From positions 44,763-108,762 of the forward strand of contig NZ_FXUL01000022.1 of NCBI RefSeq assembly GCF_900182955.1: a stretch of 64,000 nt of DNA. The letters run 5' to 3'. This DNA comes from Noviherbaspirillum suwonense (GTDB lineage Bacteria; Pseudomonadota; Gammaproteobacteria; Burkholderiales; Burkholderiaceae_D). The notes under the pieces were generated by a model. It was not told the origin of the DNA, searched no databases, and saw only the letters and a list, made by a program, of their open reading frames with translations. Each line of letters starts with the position of its first letter. Within the stretch, counting starts at the first letter, position 1. The translations under genes and the position numbers were made by a program. Of the stretch, positions 48,656 to 58,209 are shown in pieces.

Positions 48656-50044
48656 GTGCAACGTTATAGCGAACGTGCATTGCTGACCGACCTGTACGAG
48701 GTCACGATGCTGCAGGCGTATTACCTGCGACGAATGAACCAGACAGCGGTGTTCGAGTTGTTCGTGCGGCGCCTGCCGGACGGTCGCAATTTCCTGGTCG
48801 CCGCCGGGCTGGCCCAGCTCATCGATTACCTGGAAAGCCTGCGCTTCGGCGAAGACGACCTGGCCTGGCTGCGCGAATGCGGCCGCTTCGATCCGGGCTT
48901 CATCGCGTCGCTGAACGACTTCCGCTTCACCGGCGACCTCGACGCCGTGCCGGAAGGCACCGTCATGTTCGCCGACGAGCCGGTGCTGCGCATCCGTGCA
49001 CCGCTGCGCGAGGCGCAGTTCATCGAAAGCCGCCTGGTCAACCTGATCCACTACCAGACGGTGGTCGCGTCGAAGGCGGCCCGCTGCGTGATCGCCGCGC
49101 AAGGCCGGACGCTGGTCGACTTCGGCCTGCGACGCGCGCACGGCGCGGAGGCCGGGCTGCTGTCGGCGCGCGCGAGCTACCTCGCCGGCTTCGACAGCAC
49201 GGCCACCGCGCTGGCCGCGCCGCTATTCGGCATCCCGGTCGCCGGCACCATGGCGCATTCCTTCGTGCAGGCGCATGCGTCCGAAGCCGACGCCTATGCC
49301 GCATTCGCACAGGCCTTTCCCGACAATGCGACGCTGCTGATCGACACTTACGACACCATCGCCGCGGCCCGCATGGTCGTGCCGCTGGCGCACTGGCTGT
49401 GGGAAGAGGAACGGACGCGCATCAAGGCCGTGCGCATCGACAGCGGCGACCTCGGCGCGCTGGCATCCGCCGTGCGCGGGATCCTGGACGCGGGCGGCTG
49501 TCCCGACATCGGCATCTTCGCCAGCGGCAACCTGGATGAATTCGCGATCGCGGCGCTGGTCGCGCAGGGCGCGCCGATCGACGGCTTCGGCGTCGGCACG
49601 CGGATGAATACGTCCAGCGACGCACCCTATCTCGACTGCGCCTACAAGCTGGTGGAATACGACCATCGTCCGCTGCGGAAGCGATCGGCCGGCAAGGCAT
49701 TCTGGCCCGGCGCGAAGCAGGTGCTCCGCCGGGCGCGCAGCGATGGCGGGCTGCAGGAAGATGTGCTCGCGCTGGCCGATGAAGACCAGCCCGGCGACGG
49801 CCTGCTGCAGCCGGTAATGCGCGCCGGCAAACCGCTGGCGGCCGGTCCCGCCTTGTCCGGGATCCGCGCACGGGTGCGGGCGCAGATCGCCGCGCTGCCG
49901 CCGGCGCTGCGCCTGCTGAAGGCAACGCAGCCCTACCCGGTCAGGGTGTCGGAAAAGCTGCAGCGGCTCGCCGGCGAGGTCGATGCGGCGCAGGAACGGC
50001 AGGCGGCGATGGACCAGGCGCGCTGGGAACAGGATGCAGAGTGA
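48656..50044 (+). CDS. pncB: Nicotinate phosphoribosyltransferase
   Basis: 462 residues. The GTG start at 48656 is backed by GGAGG (48647-48651). Family marks: ALLTDLYEVTMLQAYYLRRM, LVNLIHYQTVVASKAAR, DFGLRRAHGAEAGLLSAR, GTMAHSFVQAH, and RIDSGDLGALASAVR. It joins nicotinate and PRPP to nicotinate mononucleotide, using ATP, in NAD salvage. With pncA at 24 kb and prs at 44-45 kb, the window carries a complete nicotinamide to NaMN route. It is the third gene of the groEL unit. Confidence 0.94.
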   Translation: MQRYSERALLTDLYEVTMLQAYYLRRMNQTAVFELFVRRLPDGRNFLVAAGLAQLIDYLESLRFGEDDLAWLRECGRFDPGFIASLNDFRFTGDLDAVPEGTVMFADEPVLRIRAPLREAQFIESRLVNLIHYQTVVASKAARCVIAAQGRTLVDFGLRRAHGAEAGLLSARASYLAGFDSTATALAAPLFGIPVAGTMAHSFVQAHASEADAYAAFAQAFPDNATLLIDTYDTIAAARMVVPLAHWLWEEERTRIKAVRIDSGDLGALASAVRGILDAGGCPDIGIFASGNLDEFAIAALVAQGAPIDGFGVGTRMNTSSDAPYLDCAYKLVEYDHRPLRKRSAGKAFWPGAKQVLRRARSDGGLQEDVLALADEDQPGDGLLQPVMRAGKPLAAGPALSGIRARVRAQIAALPPALRLLKATQPYPVRVSEKLQRLAGEVDAAQERQAAMDQARWEQDAE

Positions 50045-50126
50045 AGTCGGTAGATGAGGGCCAGCCCCGGCGGCGAGCAGTTTGAATATTTCGATGTATC
50101 GATCCATGGACAGGAGGGTAAAACAG

Positions 50127-50486
50127 ATGAATAAGGTAATTCCACGATGCGCATTTTTCCTGCTGCTGGCCTGCAGCGCGCTGCCCGCTTCGGCGGCGCG
50201 GAACACGGGCGACGCGATGAGCCGCACGGAGGAACGACGCCAGATGACCGAGGACAGCAGTCCGCGCGCCGCCTACAGCAGGATGGTCAAGGAAGCCAAC
50301 GCGGCCTATGCGGAGGCGGTCAGGGAATGCGGCCGGATGGCAGCCGGCCAGCGCGCGTCCTGCATGCGCGAAGCGAAGACGAACCTCAGCGGCGACCTGG
50401 CGTCCGCCCGCAGCCAGTCGAGCAGCGGCGGCTCGGGCCTGGGGTCCGCCTCCGGCTCAGGCCGCGGCACGACCATGCAGCGCTGA
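50127..50486 (+). CDS. Small exported protein of unknown function
   Basis: 119 residues from ATG 50127, preceded by AGGAGGG. A signal peptide (MNKVIPRCAFFLLLACSALPASA) is followed by a charged helical stretch (YSRMVKEANAAYAEAVREC) with two Cys about 16 residues apart, which could form a disulfide. It ends in a Ser/Gly-rich tail. I recognise no family with confidence. It ends 12 bp before the convergent FadL gene. Confidence 0.75.
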   Translation: MNKVIPRCAFFLLLACSALPASAARNTGDAMSRTEERRQMTEDSSPRAAYSRMVKEANAAYAEAVRECGRMAAGQRASCMREAKTNLSGDLASARSQSSSGGSGLGSASGSGRGTTMQR

Positions 50487-50497
50487 GGCCGGCTGCA

Positions 50498-51850
50498 TCA
50501 GAAGGCGCGGCTGTACTGCAGGCTCAGGATGTTGACGTCATTCTTGTATTCGCCGACCAGCCGTCCATTCAGCGGCAGGTCGGCCCTGTTGATCGATGCA
50601 TCCTTGATGAAAATATGGGCATAGCCGAAATCCCATGCGCTCTGCGGCGACGGCTTGTACCGCATCCCGAACGCCAGGATGGTGCGGTCCGCGTCGGGCA
50701 CGCTGGCCGTGCGGAACTGGTCCTTCACCGGCGAACGTTCATAGGACAGGCCGCCACGCAGCAGCCATGCATCGTTGTAGCGGTAGTTGACGCCGACGCC
50801 GAAGCGGGTAGTGTCGCGCCATTCCTCGCGCACCACGCTGTCGGCCGAGCCGTTGGAAAACTTCACGCGCAATTCGTCGAAGCGGCTCCATCGCGTCCAG
50901 TTGATGTCGCCTAACATTGCCCACTTGTCGTTGAGCTCCGTATAGGCGCTCAGGTTGACGGTCTCCGGCAGGTTCAGCTGCGCGCTCACGTCATTGTCGG
51001 CGAAGGCGGCGGCAGCGGCCAGCGGGCCGGGCAGCCCGGCCGGCTTGTCGAACCTGGCCGAGCCGCCCGACACGTCATGCCGTATGCGGGAACGGTAGCT
51101 GAGGCCGAAACGCGTGGTCGGCGTCGGCATGTAGAGCGCGCCGAGATTGAAGCCGTAGGCCCAGTCCTTGCCGTCCAGCGTAACCTTGCCATCCTTCGAC
51201 TGCGGCAGGAAGCCGATCGGCGCGCAGCGCGCGACACCCAGCGCGCCGGCGCAGACGGTGCCGAAGTCGATCGCGCGCGTCAGCTCCACCTTCGCATACT
51301 GGGCGCTGACGCCGATGCCGAGCGACAGTTTTTCATTGACCGCGTAGGACAGCGTCGGGTTCAGGTTGAAGGTCTGCAGCTCGGATTTCAGCGCCTGGTA
51401 GCGGCCAACCCAGCCATTGTCATACTCGGTCTTGAGGCCGAAGGCCGACTGCAGCCCGATGCCGAAGCGCAGGCCGGGGACGACATCGGTGGCGAAGTAC
51501 AGCGCGGGAATCGCAGCCCAGCTGCCGGCGTCGCCCCCATTTCCGCCGCTTAAGGCGGCGCCGGTCGCCGTGGTCGACCCCCTGTTCTCAAAGCGTATCG
51601 ACGGCTTTATCGCCGACCCGGTCAGCGAGAACTGCCGGCCCGTCATCCGCGAAAGCCCGGCGGGATTGTAATAGATGGTGCTGGCGTCTTCCGCTGTCGC
51701 GCCGGCGCCGGCGAATGCATTGCCGATCGCCGCGGCGCTCATCTCGTTCAGCGCGAACCCAGCCGGGTATGCATGGGTGCACAGGCACAGCAGCGACGCC
51801 GAAGCCGCGCACCCGACGAGACTGCCGGAGCTAATGTGTAAGGACCGCAT
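50498..51850 (-). CDS. OmpP1/FadL-family outer-membrane transporter
   Basis: 450 residues from ATG 51850, with GGAGGAA ahead. After the signal peptide the mature N-terminus GFALNEMSAAAIGNAFAGAG and ASTIYYNPAGLSRM form the FadL hatch, including the NPA motif. The rest alternates as a beta-barrel and ends ILSLQYSRAF with C-terminal Phe, the BAM signal. These proteins import long-chain fatty acids or aromatic hydrocarbons across the outer membrane. Its start faces the cation transporter gene. Confidence 0.92.
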   Translation of the reverse strand: MRSLHISSGSLVGCAASASLLCLCTHAYPAGFALNEMSAAAIGNAFAGAGATAEDASTIYYNPAGLSRMTGRQFSLTGSAIKPSIRFENRGSTTATGAALSGGNGGDAGSWAAIPALYFATDVVPGLRFGIGLQSAFGLKTEYDNGWVGRYQALKSELQTFNLNPTLSYAVNEKLSLGIGVSAQYAKVELTRAIDFGTVCAGALGVARCAPIGFLPQSKDGKVTLDGKDWAYGFNLGALYMPTPTTRFGLSYRSRIRHDVSGGSARFDKPAGLPGPLAAAAAFADNDVSAQLNLPETVNLSAYTELNDKWAMLGDINWTRWSRFDELRVKFSNGSADSVVREEWRDTTRFGVGVNYRYNDAWLLRGGLSYERSPVKDQFRTASVPDADRTILAFGMRYKPSPQSAWDFGYAHIFIKDASINRADLPLNGRLVGEYKNDVNILSLQYSRAF

Positions 51851-52108
51851 CGGTTCCTCCATGATCGTTGCCGTCTGGCGATGCGCCATGGACATCGCAG
51901 CCGAAGGCCGCCGGCGCTCCTGCTGCAAGTGTGCTTGACTGCGTTGCCCGCGATTTGATCGAGGTCAGGGATGGCATGCTTGTCATGCCCCTGCGCCGGC
52001 CGCGCGTTGCATGCGGCGCGATTCCCTCGCCCTTCATTCCGTCGGCGCCGGATGCCGACGTATTGGCGGACCCGGCCCCGCGCGGGTAGCGACGGGCGAT
52101 GCGGCGCA

Positions 52109-53113
52109 ATGCCTTGGACGAAAATCCCGCTTACCATTGCAGCCGTGCGCGCATTCAACCGTTTTCACAAGAAGCTTGGCTTCGGGAACCACGTTGCTGA
52201 TCGACGACTTGCGTTAGCCAAGGCGTTCGCCGGCGAGACCGTGATCGCGCTGATGAAAACGGCGGCAGCCATCGTGACCGGTTCGAGTTCCATGCTCGCC
52301 GAGGCCGTGCATTCCTGGGTGGGCGTCGTTGCCGATTGTTTCCGCGCGAATGCCTACCTGGTCGCATCCCGACCGCCCGACGACAACCACCCGCTTGGCT
52401 ATGGCCGCGAATCCTATGTCTGGGCCCTGTTCGGGTCGGCGGGCACCTTCCTGTTCGGGGCCCAGTTCGGCGTCTGGCGCGGCATCGAGCAACTGCATTC
52501 GACCGAACCGGTCTTCGGCTTCCTGTTCGGCTACCTGGTCCTGGGATGCGCATTCGTGATACAGGCCGTGTCGCTGGTGCAGGCGGTGCGGTTCGTCCGG
52601 CAGAAAGCGTCGCTGCGCGGCCTGGGCGTGGTCGGCCACCTGCTGAGCACATCGGACACGCTGCTTCGCGCGGTCATCACCGAAGACCTGCTGGCCTTGC
52701 TGGGACTGGCGATCGCGGGCCTGTCGATGGCCCTGCACCAGGTCACCGGCCGCGCCGAGTTCGATGGCGCCGGGTCGATCGCGATCGGCATACTGATGGG
52801 CGCGGTCGGCCTGTATCTGATCGACATGAACCGCCGCTTCCTGGCTGGCGTTTCCCTGCCGCCGGACCTGCGCGCCAAGGTCATCGCGGGTTTCAAGCAG
52901 GCGCCGGAGATCAGTCGGGTGACCGCCTTCTTTGCGGAATACATCGGCCCGGAAAAAGTCCTGATCTCGGCCCGGGTGGAGCTGAGCGGACAGCATGACC
53001 AGGCCGAACTGGCCCGGCTGCTCCGCAGGCTGGAGCACCGCATCATGGAAAATCCTCACGTCGGGCGCGCAACGCTGAGCCTGGCGGCGCCCGAAGAACC
53101 GGACCTGGACTGA
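52109..53113 (+). CDS. Cation diffusion facilitator family transporter
   Basis: 334 residues from ATG 52109; the ribosome site is weak and the start could differ by a few codons. The N-terminal membrane domain has ALMKTAAAIVTGSSSMLAEA then VHSWVGVVADCF, the metal-site helix. Next come HPLGYGRESYVWALFGSAGTF and VITEDLLALLGLAIAGLS, which resemble the SLC30A9-like CDF branch. The C-terminal ~90 residues form the cytoplasmic dimer domain (VSLPPDLRAKVIAGFKQAPE). It probably exports Zn2+ or a related divalent metal. Confidence 0.87.
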   Translation: MPWTKIPLTIAAVRAFNRFHKKLGFGNHVADRRLALAKAFAGETVIALMKTAAAIVTGSSSMLAEAVHSWVGVVADCFRANAYLVASRPPDDNHPLGYGRESYVWALFGSAGTFLFGAQFGVWRGIEQLHSTEPVFGFLFGYLVLGCAFVIQAVSLVQAVRFVRQKASLRGLGVVGHLLSTSDTLLRAVITEDLLALLGLAIAGLSMALHQVTGRAEFDGAGSIAIGILMGAVGLYLIDMNRRFLAGVSLPPDLRAKVIAGFKQAPEISRVTAFFAEYIGPEKVLISARVELSGQHDQAELARLLRRLEHRIMENPHVGRATLSLAAPEEPDLD

Positions 53114-53274
53114 CCGATTCATCAGGGTCGTCCCCGCTGCAATCACCGCGGCGGGCCGGATGAACGCCATTTAAGTGCAGCCCTTTTTCACGCACAGGCA
53201 CGCCGCATCCCCAAACCGCACCACCCCAATGCATTTCCCCGCGATTTTGCTGGCACATTTGTTGCACTGCCGTA

Positions 53275-53330
53275 TTCAAGTTACTTGACCAATCATGCAG
53301 TTGTCATTAACTTCATTCAAGTCACTTGAA
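53275..53330. promoter_or_regulatory. Paired palindromic operators upstream of the second liv operon
   Basis: TTCAAGTTACTTGA (53275-53288) and TTCAAGTCACTTGAA (53316-53330) are two near-identical palindromes, start to start 41 bp, about four helical turns. They lie 38-93 bp before the binding-protein start. TTGACC (53285-53290) overlapping the first site and TAACTT (53308-53313) are a possible -35/-10. Two spaced operators suggest cooperative binding or looping. The local XRE-cupin regulator at 60820 is a candidate binder. Confidence 0.65.
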
Positions 53331-53367
53331 TTTTTCATCCACAAGTATTCATTTTTAGGGGATCGCG

Positions 53368-54543
53368 ATGCGCAACAAGCTTACCGCCCTGGCCAGGGCC
53401 ATGCTGTACACCTGTGTCGGCCTGGCCGTCCTGTCCACGCCGGCCATGGCCAAGGACGTGGTGAAGATCGCATTCGTCGGCCCCCTTACCGGCGGCAATT
53501 CCGCCATCGGTCTGGGCGGCCGCAACTCGACCGACCTGGCGGTGCGGCTGCGCAATGCCGACCCCAAGTCGAAATACACCTACCAGCTGGTGACGCAGGA
53601 TGACGAATGCCGGCCCAACGTCGGCGTCCAGGTCGCGACCAAGATCGCGGCGGACAACAGCATCATCGCGGGCGTGACGCATTTCTGCTCGGCGGTTGCG
53701 ATGGGTACGGTGGGCGTCTACCACCGGTTCGGCATGCCCGCCGTGGTATGGGGCGCCGTGCTGCCGGACATCACCTACGGCAACGACTACAAGGAAGTCC
53801 ACCGCGTCAACGGCACGATGATCAACCAGAGCGAAGTGGCCGCCAAGTTCATGACCGGCATGGGCTACAAGAAGTGGGCGATCATTCATGACACCACGGA
53901 TTACGGCAAGGGCCACAACAAGTACTTCTCCGACTTCCTGAAGAAAAACGGCGGCACGGTGCTGGCCACTTTCGGCGTGACCGCCGACCAGCAGGACTTC
54001 ACGACCGAACTGACCAAGATCCGCGAACTGAAGCCGGACGTGGTCTACTTCGGCGGCCTCACGCCGCTCGGCGTGCGGATACGGACCCAGATGGAAAAGC
54101 TCGGCATCAAGGCCCAGTTCGAAGGCACGTCCGGCATCATGTCGGATGCCTACATCCAGGGCGCGGGCAAGGAGCTGGCGGAAGGTTCGCTGGCCTTCAT
54201 CGAAGGCGCGCCATGGGAGAAACTGCCGGGCGGCCTGTTCTTCACCGGCAAATACACCCAGCAGAAATACAGCGAGCCGCCGGAGGCGTATGGCCCGTTT
54301 GCGTTCGCTGCGGCCAGCCTGATCATGGACGCCGTGGAGAAGGTCGGCCCAGATCGCAAGAAGGTGCTCGAGGTGCTGAACAACACGAAGGACGCCGACA
54401 CGCTGATCGGCAAGGTGACCTTCGACGACCATCGCCAGAACGTCGTCTCGCTGGTCACCAAGTATGTCGTCGAGGATGGCAAGTGGGTGGTCTGGGAAGA
54501 CAGCGCCTACGGCCAGAAAAAGCGCAAGCTCACCGGGCTGTAA
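53368..54543 (+). CDS. livK: Branched-chain-type ABC substrate-binding protein (second system)
   Basis: 391 residues. The signal peptide runs to about residue 28 (cleavage after AMA in STPAMAKD). The mature start VVKIAFVGPLTGGNSAIGLG is typical of LivK-like proteins. Further motifs are GVTHFCSAVAMG and IIHDTTDYGKGHNKYFSDFL. It is first of the operon livKHMGF-amidase-carbamoylase-regulator. The downstream hydrolases suggest a ligand with amide or ureido groups. It differs clearly in sequence from the binding protein at 638. Confidence 0.92.
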   Translation: MRNKLTALARAMLYTCVGLAVLSTPAMAKDVVKIAFVGPLTGGNSAIGLGGRNSTDLAVRLRNADPKSKYTYQLVTQDDECRPNVGVQVATKIAADNSIIAGVTHFCSAVAMGTVGVYHRFGMPAVVWGAVLPDITYGNDYKEVHRVNGTMINQSEVAAKFMTGMGYKKWAIIHDTTDYGKGHNKYFSDFLKKNGGTVLATFGVTADQQDFTTELTKIRELKPDVVYFGGLTPLGVRIRTQMEKLGIKAQFEGTSGIMSDAYIQGAGKELAEGSLAFIEGAPWEKLPGGLFFTGKYTQQKYSEPPEAYGPFAFAAASLIMDAVEKVGPDRKKVLEVLNNTKDADTLIGKVTFDDHRQNVVSLVTKYVVEDGKWVVWEDSAYGQKKRKLTGL

Positions 54544-54559
54544 CAGCCGTCGCGCCATT

Positions 54560-54585
54560 CCGGGCCGGACGCAGCGCCGGCCCGG
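54560..54585 (+). promoter_or_regulatory. Intercistronic stem-loop between livK and livH (second system)
   Basis: CCGGGCCGG (54560-54568) and CCGGCCCGG (54577-54585) form a perfect 9-bp GC stem with an 8-nt loop, 16 bp after the binding-protein stop. There is no T-run. Its place and form mirror the hairpin at 1931-1956 in the first liv operon. Confidence 0.75.
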
Positions 54586-54609
54586 CGCCCATGCAGTAAA
54601 GGAGCAACG

Positions 54610-55539
54610 ATGAGTGTAATCGGTCAGTATGTATTCAACGGCCTGATGCTGGGCCTGATCTACGCGATGGTGGCAGTCGGCTTCACGCTGTTTTTCGGCG
54701 TTCTTAATGTCATCCAGTTTGCGCACGGCGACACCCTGATGGTGGGCGCCTTCGCCGGTCTGGCCGCGGCCACCGGCGTGATGATGCTGGACGTGGGCTC
54801 CCCCTGGCTGCGCCTGATCGCCATGGTGCTGGCCGCCGTGATCGTCACCGGCCTCCTCGGCGCCGCGATCGCCAGGTTCCTGATACTGCCGCTGCACCGC
54901 GCGCCGCCGCTCAACACGCTGCTGGCCACGCTGATGCTGGGCACCGTGATGCGCGAGGCGGTCCGGCTGTTCTACCCGGACGGCTCCAATTCCAAGCCCT
55001 TCCCCGCGCTGCTGCCGAACGCATCGATCGACCTCGGCGGCCTGTCGCTGCGCGCGGACAACCTGCTGCTGCTTGCAAGCGGGCTTGCCACGATAGGCGG
55101 CGTGCATTTCCTGATTACCCGCACCAGGCTGGGCATGGCGATCCGCGCGGTGGCGCAGGACGGCGAGACGGCGCGGCTGATGGGCATCAACTTCGAGGCC
55201 ATCGTGCTGCTTACCTTCGGCCTCGGGTCCGCGATGGCGGCGCTGGCCGGCGTCATGAACGGGCTCTATTACAACGAGATCAATTTCAATGTCGGCCTGC
55301 TGCTGGGCGTGATCGGGTTTTCCGCGGCCATCCTCGGCGGCCTCGGCAATATCTACGGCGCCATCCTGGGCGGCTTCCTGTTCGCCGGCCTCCAGGTCAT
55401 CGGCAGCGCCACGCTGCCCGCGCTGATCCCTAACATCCCCAGCGCCTACAAGGACGTGTTCGCATTCGCCGCGGTCATCATCTTCATGGCATGGAAGCCG
55501 ACCGGCCTGATCGCCGAGAAATCAAGTGAGCGGGTCTGA
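54610..55539 (+). CDS. livH: ABC transporter permease LivH (second system)
   Basis: 309 residues, about eight hydrophobic helices. LivH pattern: YVFNGLMLGLIYAMVAVGFT, FFGVLNVIQFAHGDTLMVGA, and the ATPase-contact loop GGLGNIYGAILGGFLFAGLQ. It ends MAWKPTGLIAEKSSERV. AAAGGAG lies upstream of ATG 54610. It forms the channel with LivM, whose gene starts directly after. Confidence 0.93.
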   Translation: MSVIGQYVFNGLMLGLIYAMVAVGFTLFFGVLNVIQFAHGDTLMVGAFAGLAAATGVMMLDVGSPWLRLIAMVLAAVIVTGLLGAAIARFLILPLHRAPPLNTLLATLMLGTVMREAVRLFYPDGSNSKPFPALLPNASIDLGGLSLRADNLLLLASGLATIGGVHFLITRTRLGMAIRAVAQDGETARLMGINFEAIVLLTFGLGSAMAALAGVMNGLYYNEINFNVGLLLGVIGFSAAILGGLGNIYGAILGGFLFAGLQVIGSATLPALIPNIPSAYKDVFAFAAVIIFMAWKPTGLIAEKSSERV

Positions 55540-55540
55540 C

Positions 55541-56707
55541 ATGATGAACGATGCAACCGTAAAGCCCCGCCGCGCCGGGCTGACGCTCGCCCTCCTGGCG
55601 CTCGCATTGACCGGCTACATGTGGCTGTTCCTGCACGCGGAATCGCAGCCGGCGGTAGCCGCGCTGCTGGTCGCGGCCGTGCTGATTGCGCTGGGAAGCA
55701 GGAAGCTGGGCATGGCCCGGCGCATCGAGGACGCCGCCGCGCAGCGTCCGGGACTCGCGCGGCTGTGGGCCGTGATCGGCGTGCTGGCGCTGGTGGCAGC
55801 CTTCCACGATGCGCATTTCGTGCTGCTGATGATCTGCTCGGTGCTGCTCTATACGACCGCCTGCCTCGGCCTGACCGTGCAGACCGGCTATGCGGGCGTG
55901 GCCAACTTTGCCGGCGCCGCCTTCTTCGGCATCGGCAGCTACACCACGGCCGTGCTGTTCGCCCATACCGGCATTCCGCACCTGCTGGTGATCCTGGTGT
56001 CGGGCGTGGTGGCGGCCATCATCGGCTCGGTGCTGATCCTGCCGGTGCTGCGCACCCGCGGCCATTACGCCGCGCTGGTCACGATCGCGTTCGGCATCCT
56101 GTTCCGCACCTTCATCGAGGTCAACGACGTGCTGGGCGGCCCGCAGGGATTGCAGGTGCCCGGCATGACCCTGTTCGGCCATCCGTTCAACGACAACTTC
56201 AAGCTGGGCGGCATCGAGTTTTCCTTCTACGCGGTCTACGCGGTGCTGAGCCTCGTCATCTGCGCCGCCGCCTTCGTCGTGGTCAAGGCGCTCGAACGTT
56301 CGTGGATAGGCCTGAGCATGGACGTGGTGCGCACCGATGAAACCGCCGCCGCGACCTTCGGGCTGCATATCGTGCGCTGGAAAGTGGTCGCGTTCACGCT
56401 GGGGAATTTCCTTGCCGGGGTTGCGGGCAGCGTGTACGGCATCGTGGTCGGCTTCATCGCGCCCAACAACTTCACGTTTTCGGATTCGCTGCTGATGGTG
56501 TCGATCGTGATCCTCGGCGGCCTGGGCAATCCGGTCGGCCTGATCCCGGCCGCGATCATCGTGCTGATGCTGCCGGAGAAGCTGCAGTTCATCCAGGAAT
56601 ACCGCTTCCTGCTGTATGCGGCGCTGGTGATCGCCATCCTGCTGTTCCGCCCCGACGGCCTGCTCCCGCGCACGCGGCGGCTGTTCTTCCGCCGGGAGGC
56701 CGCATGA
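55541..56707 (+). CDS. livM: ABC transporter permease LivM (second system)
   Basis: 388 residues from ATG 55541, one base after the livH stop; a GTG at 55526 overlapping livH is an alternative. LivM marks include CLGLTVQTGYAGVANFAGAA, RTRGHYAALVTIAFGILFRT and VILGGLGNPVGLIPAAIIVL. The N-terminus carries an extra pair of hydrophobic helices, as in many LivM proteins. Unlike the first system, it has no C-terminal membrane extension. It overlaps livG by ATGA. Confidence 0.92.
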   Translation: MMNDATVKPRRAGLTLALLALALTGYMWLFLHAESQPAVAALLVAAVLIALGSRKLGMARRIEDAAAQRPGLARLWAVIGVLALVAAFHDAHFVLLMICSVLLYTTACLGLTVQTGYAGVANFAGAAFFGIGSYTTAVLFAHTGIPHLLVILVSGVVAAIIGSVLILPVLRTRGHYAALVTIAFGILFRTFIEVNDVLGGPQGLQVPGMTLFGHPFNDNFKLGGIEFSFYAVYAVLSLVICAAAFVVVKALERSWIGLSMDVVRTDETAAATFGLHIVRWKVVAFTLGNFLAGVAGSVYGIVVGFIAPNNFTFSDSLLMVSIVILGGLGNPVGLIPAAIIVLMLPEKLQFIQEYRFLLYAALVIAILLFRPDGLLPRTRRLFFRREAA

Positions 56708-57492
56708 CGAATCATCGCCAGGCCCTGGTCGACGTCGCCGGGCTGACCATGCGCTTCGGCGGCCTGACCGCGCTCGACAAGCTGGACATGCAGATCATGG
56801 AAGGCGAAATACTCGGGCTGCTCGGGCCGAACGGCTCCGGCAAGACCACCTTCTTCAATGTGCTGACCGGCCTGTACAAGGCGAGCAGCGGCACCATCAC
56901 CTACAACGGACGCAACGTCATCGGGCAGCGGCCCCAGGAAATCTACCGCAGCGGCGTGGCCCGCACCTTCCAGCGTTCCCGCTTGTCGCTGCCGCTGACG
57001 GTGTTCGACAATATCGTCATCGGCGACTACCAGCACATGCAGCACGGGCTGTTCTTCAACCTGTTCAGGCGCCGCGCGTTCCGGGCCGAATACGATGCCT
57101 ATGTCGGGAAGATCGAAGCGCTGCTGCAGATCTTCAGCCCTCCGCTGGTGAACCGCCTGTTCGAGCCGGTGGAAACGTTCAGCATGATAGACAGGCGCCG
57201 CATCGAGGTATGCCGGGCGCTGCTGAGCCGGCCGCGGCTGCTGCTTCTCGACGAGCCCTCGGCCGGCATGACGCATGACGAAACCGACGCGCTGATGGAA
57301 GACATCCTGCAGGTGCGCGGCAAGCTCGACAACCTGTCCATCGTGCTCATCGAGCACGAGATGAACGTGATCGAGCGCATCACCGACCGCTGCATCGTGT
57401 TCAACTACGGCAAGAAGATCGCCGAGGGCAGCTATGCCGAAATCACCGCGGACGCCAACGTCCAGACCGCCTACCTGGGAGAAGCCGCATGA
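56704..57492 (+). CDS. livG: ABC transporter ATP-binding protein LivG with degenerate signature
   Basis: 262 residues. Walker A GPNGSGKTT (Lys47), Q-loop ARTFQRSRL, Walker B LLLLDEPSAGM and H-loop IEHEMN are intact. The ABC signature, normally LSYGE or LSGGQ, is FSMID at residues 159-163. This leaves the composite site with the LivF Walker A non-canonical, as in the first liv operon. It overlaps both neighbours by four bases. Confidence 0.94.
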   Translation: MTNHRQALVDVAGLTMRFGGLTALDKLDMQIMEGEILGLLGPNGSGKTTFFNVLTGLYKASSGTITYNGRNVIGQRPQEIYRSGVARTFQRSRLSLPLTVFDNIVIGDYQHMQHGLFFNLFRRRAFRAEYDAYVGKIEALLQIFSPPLVNRLFEPVETFSMIDRRRIEVCRALLSRPRLLLLDEPSAGMTHDETDALMEDILQVRGKLDNLSIVLIEHEMNVIERITDRCIVFNYGKKIAEGSYAEITADANVQTAYLGEAA

Positions 57493-58196
57493 GCCACCTT
57501 AGCGTCAGGGGCCTCACCACCGGCTACGACAAGGTCAATGTGCTGCATGACGTGTCGATCGATGTCGCGCCGGGCAAGATCACCTGCATCCTCGGCGCCA
57601 ACGGCGCGGGCAAGAGCACATTGATCCGCGCCATCCTGGGCCTGACGCCGCCGCGCAAGGGCGAAGTGCTGTGGGACGGGCGCAACCTGGCCGGGCAGAA
57701 GACCCATGCGATCATTGCCGGCGGCATTTCCTGCATACCGGAAGGACGCAAGGTGTTCCCGCGCATGAGCGTGGCGGAGAACCTGGCGCTCGGCGCGTAT
57801 CTCGAGACCGACAGCGCGCGGGTCCGCAGCCGGCTTGCCCGCGTCTATGAAATCTTCCCCCGGCTTAAGGAACGCGCGGCGCAGCTTGCCGGCACCATGT
57901 CGGGCGGCGAGCAGGCGATGGTGTCCATCGGCCGCGGCCTGATGGCCGAGCCCAGGCTGCTGGTGATCGACGAGCCATCGCTGGGCTTGTCGCCGCTGTT
58001 CGTCAAGGAAAATTTCAACGTGATCCGGCAGATCAATGCGCTCGGCATCACCGTGCTGCTGGTCGAGCAGAATGCGCGCCAGACCCTGGCGATTTCCCAT
58101 TACGGCTATGTGCTGTCGCAGGGCCGGGTGGTGACCGAGGGTACCGCCGAGGCGCTGGCCGGCAATGACGCGGTGCGCTCCGCTTACTTCACCTGA
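57489..58196 (+). CDS. livF: ABC transporter ATP-binding protein LivF (second system)
   Basis: 235 residues. All motifs are canonical: Walker A GANGAGKST (Lys42), signature MSGGEQAM, Walker B LLVIDEPSLGL, and VEQNAR. It couples ATP hydrolysis to import with LivG. It overlaps livG by ATGA and is followed 13 bp later by the amidase gene, so transport and hydrolysis genes are on one transcript. Confidence 0.94.
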   Translation: MSHLSVRGLTTGYDKVNVLHDVSIDVAPGKITCILGANGAGKSTLIRAILGLTPPRKGEVLWDGRNLAGQKTHAIIAGGISCIPEGRKVFPRMSVAENLALGAYLETDSARVRSRLARVYEIFPRLKERAAQLAGTMSGGEQAMVSIGRGLMAEPRLLVIDEPSLGLSPLFVKENFNVIRQINALGITVLLVEQNARQTLAISHYGYVLSQGRVVTEGTAEALAGNDAVRSAYFT

Positions 58197-58209
58197 AGGA
58201 AACGATGGC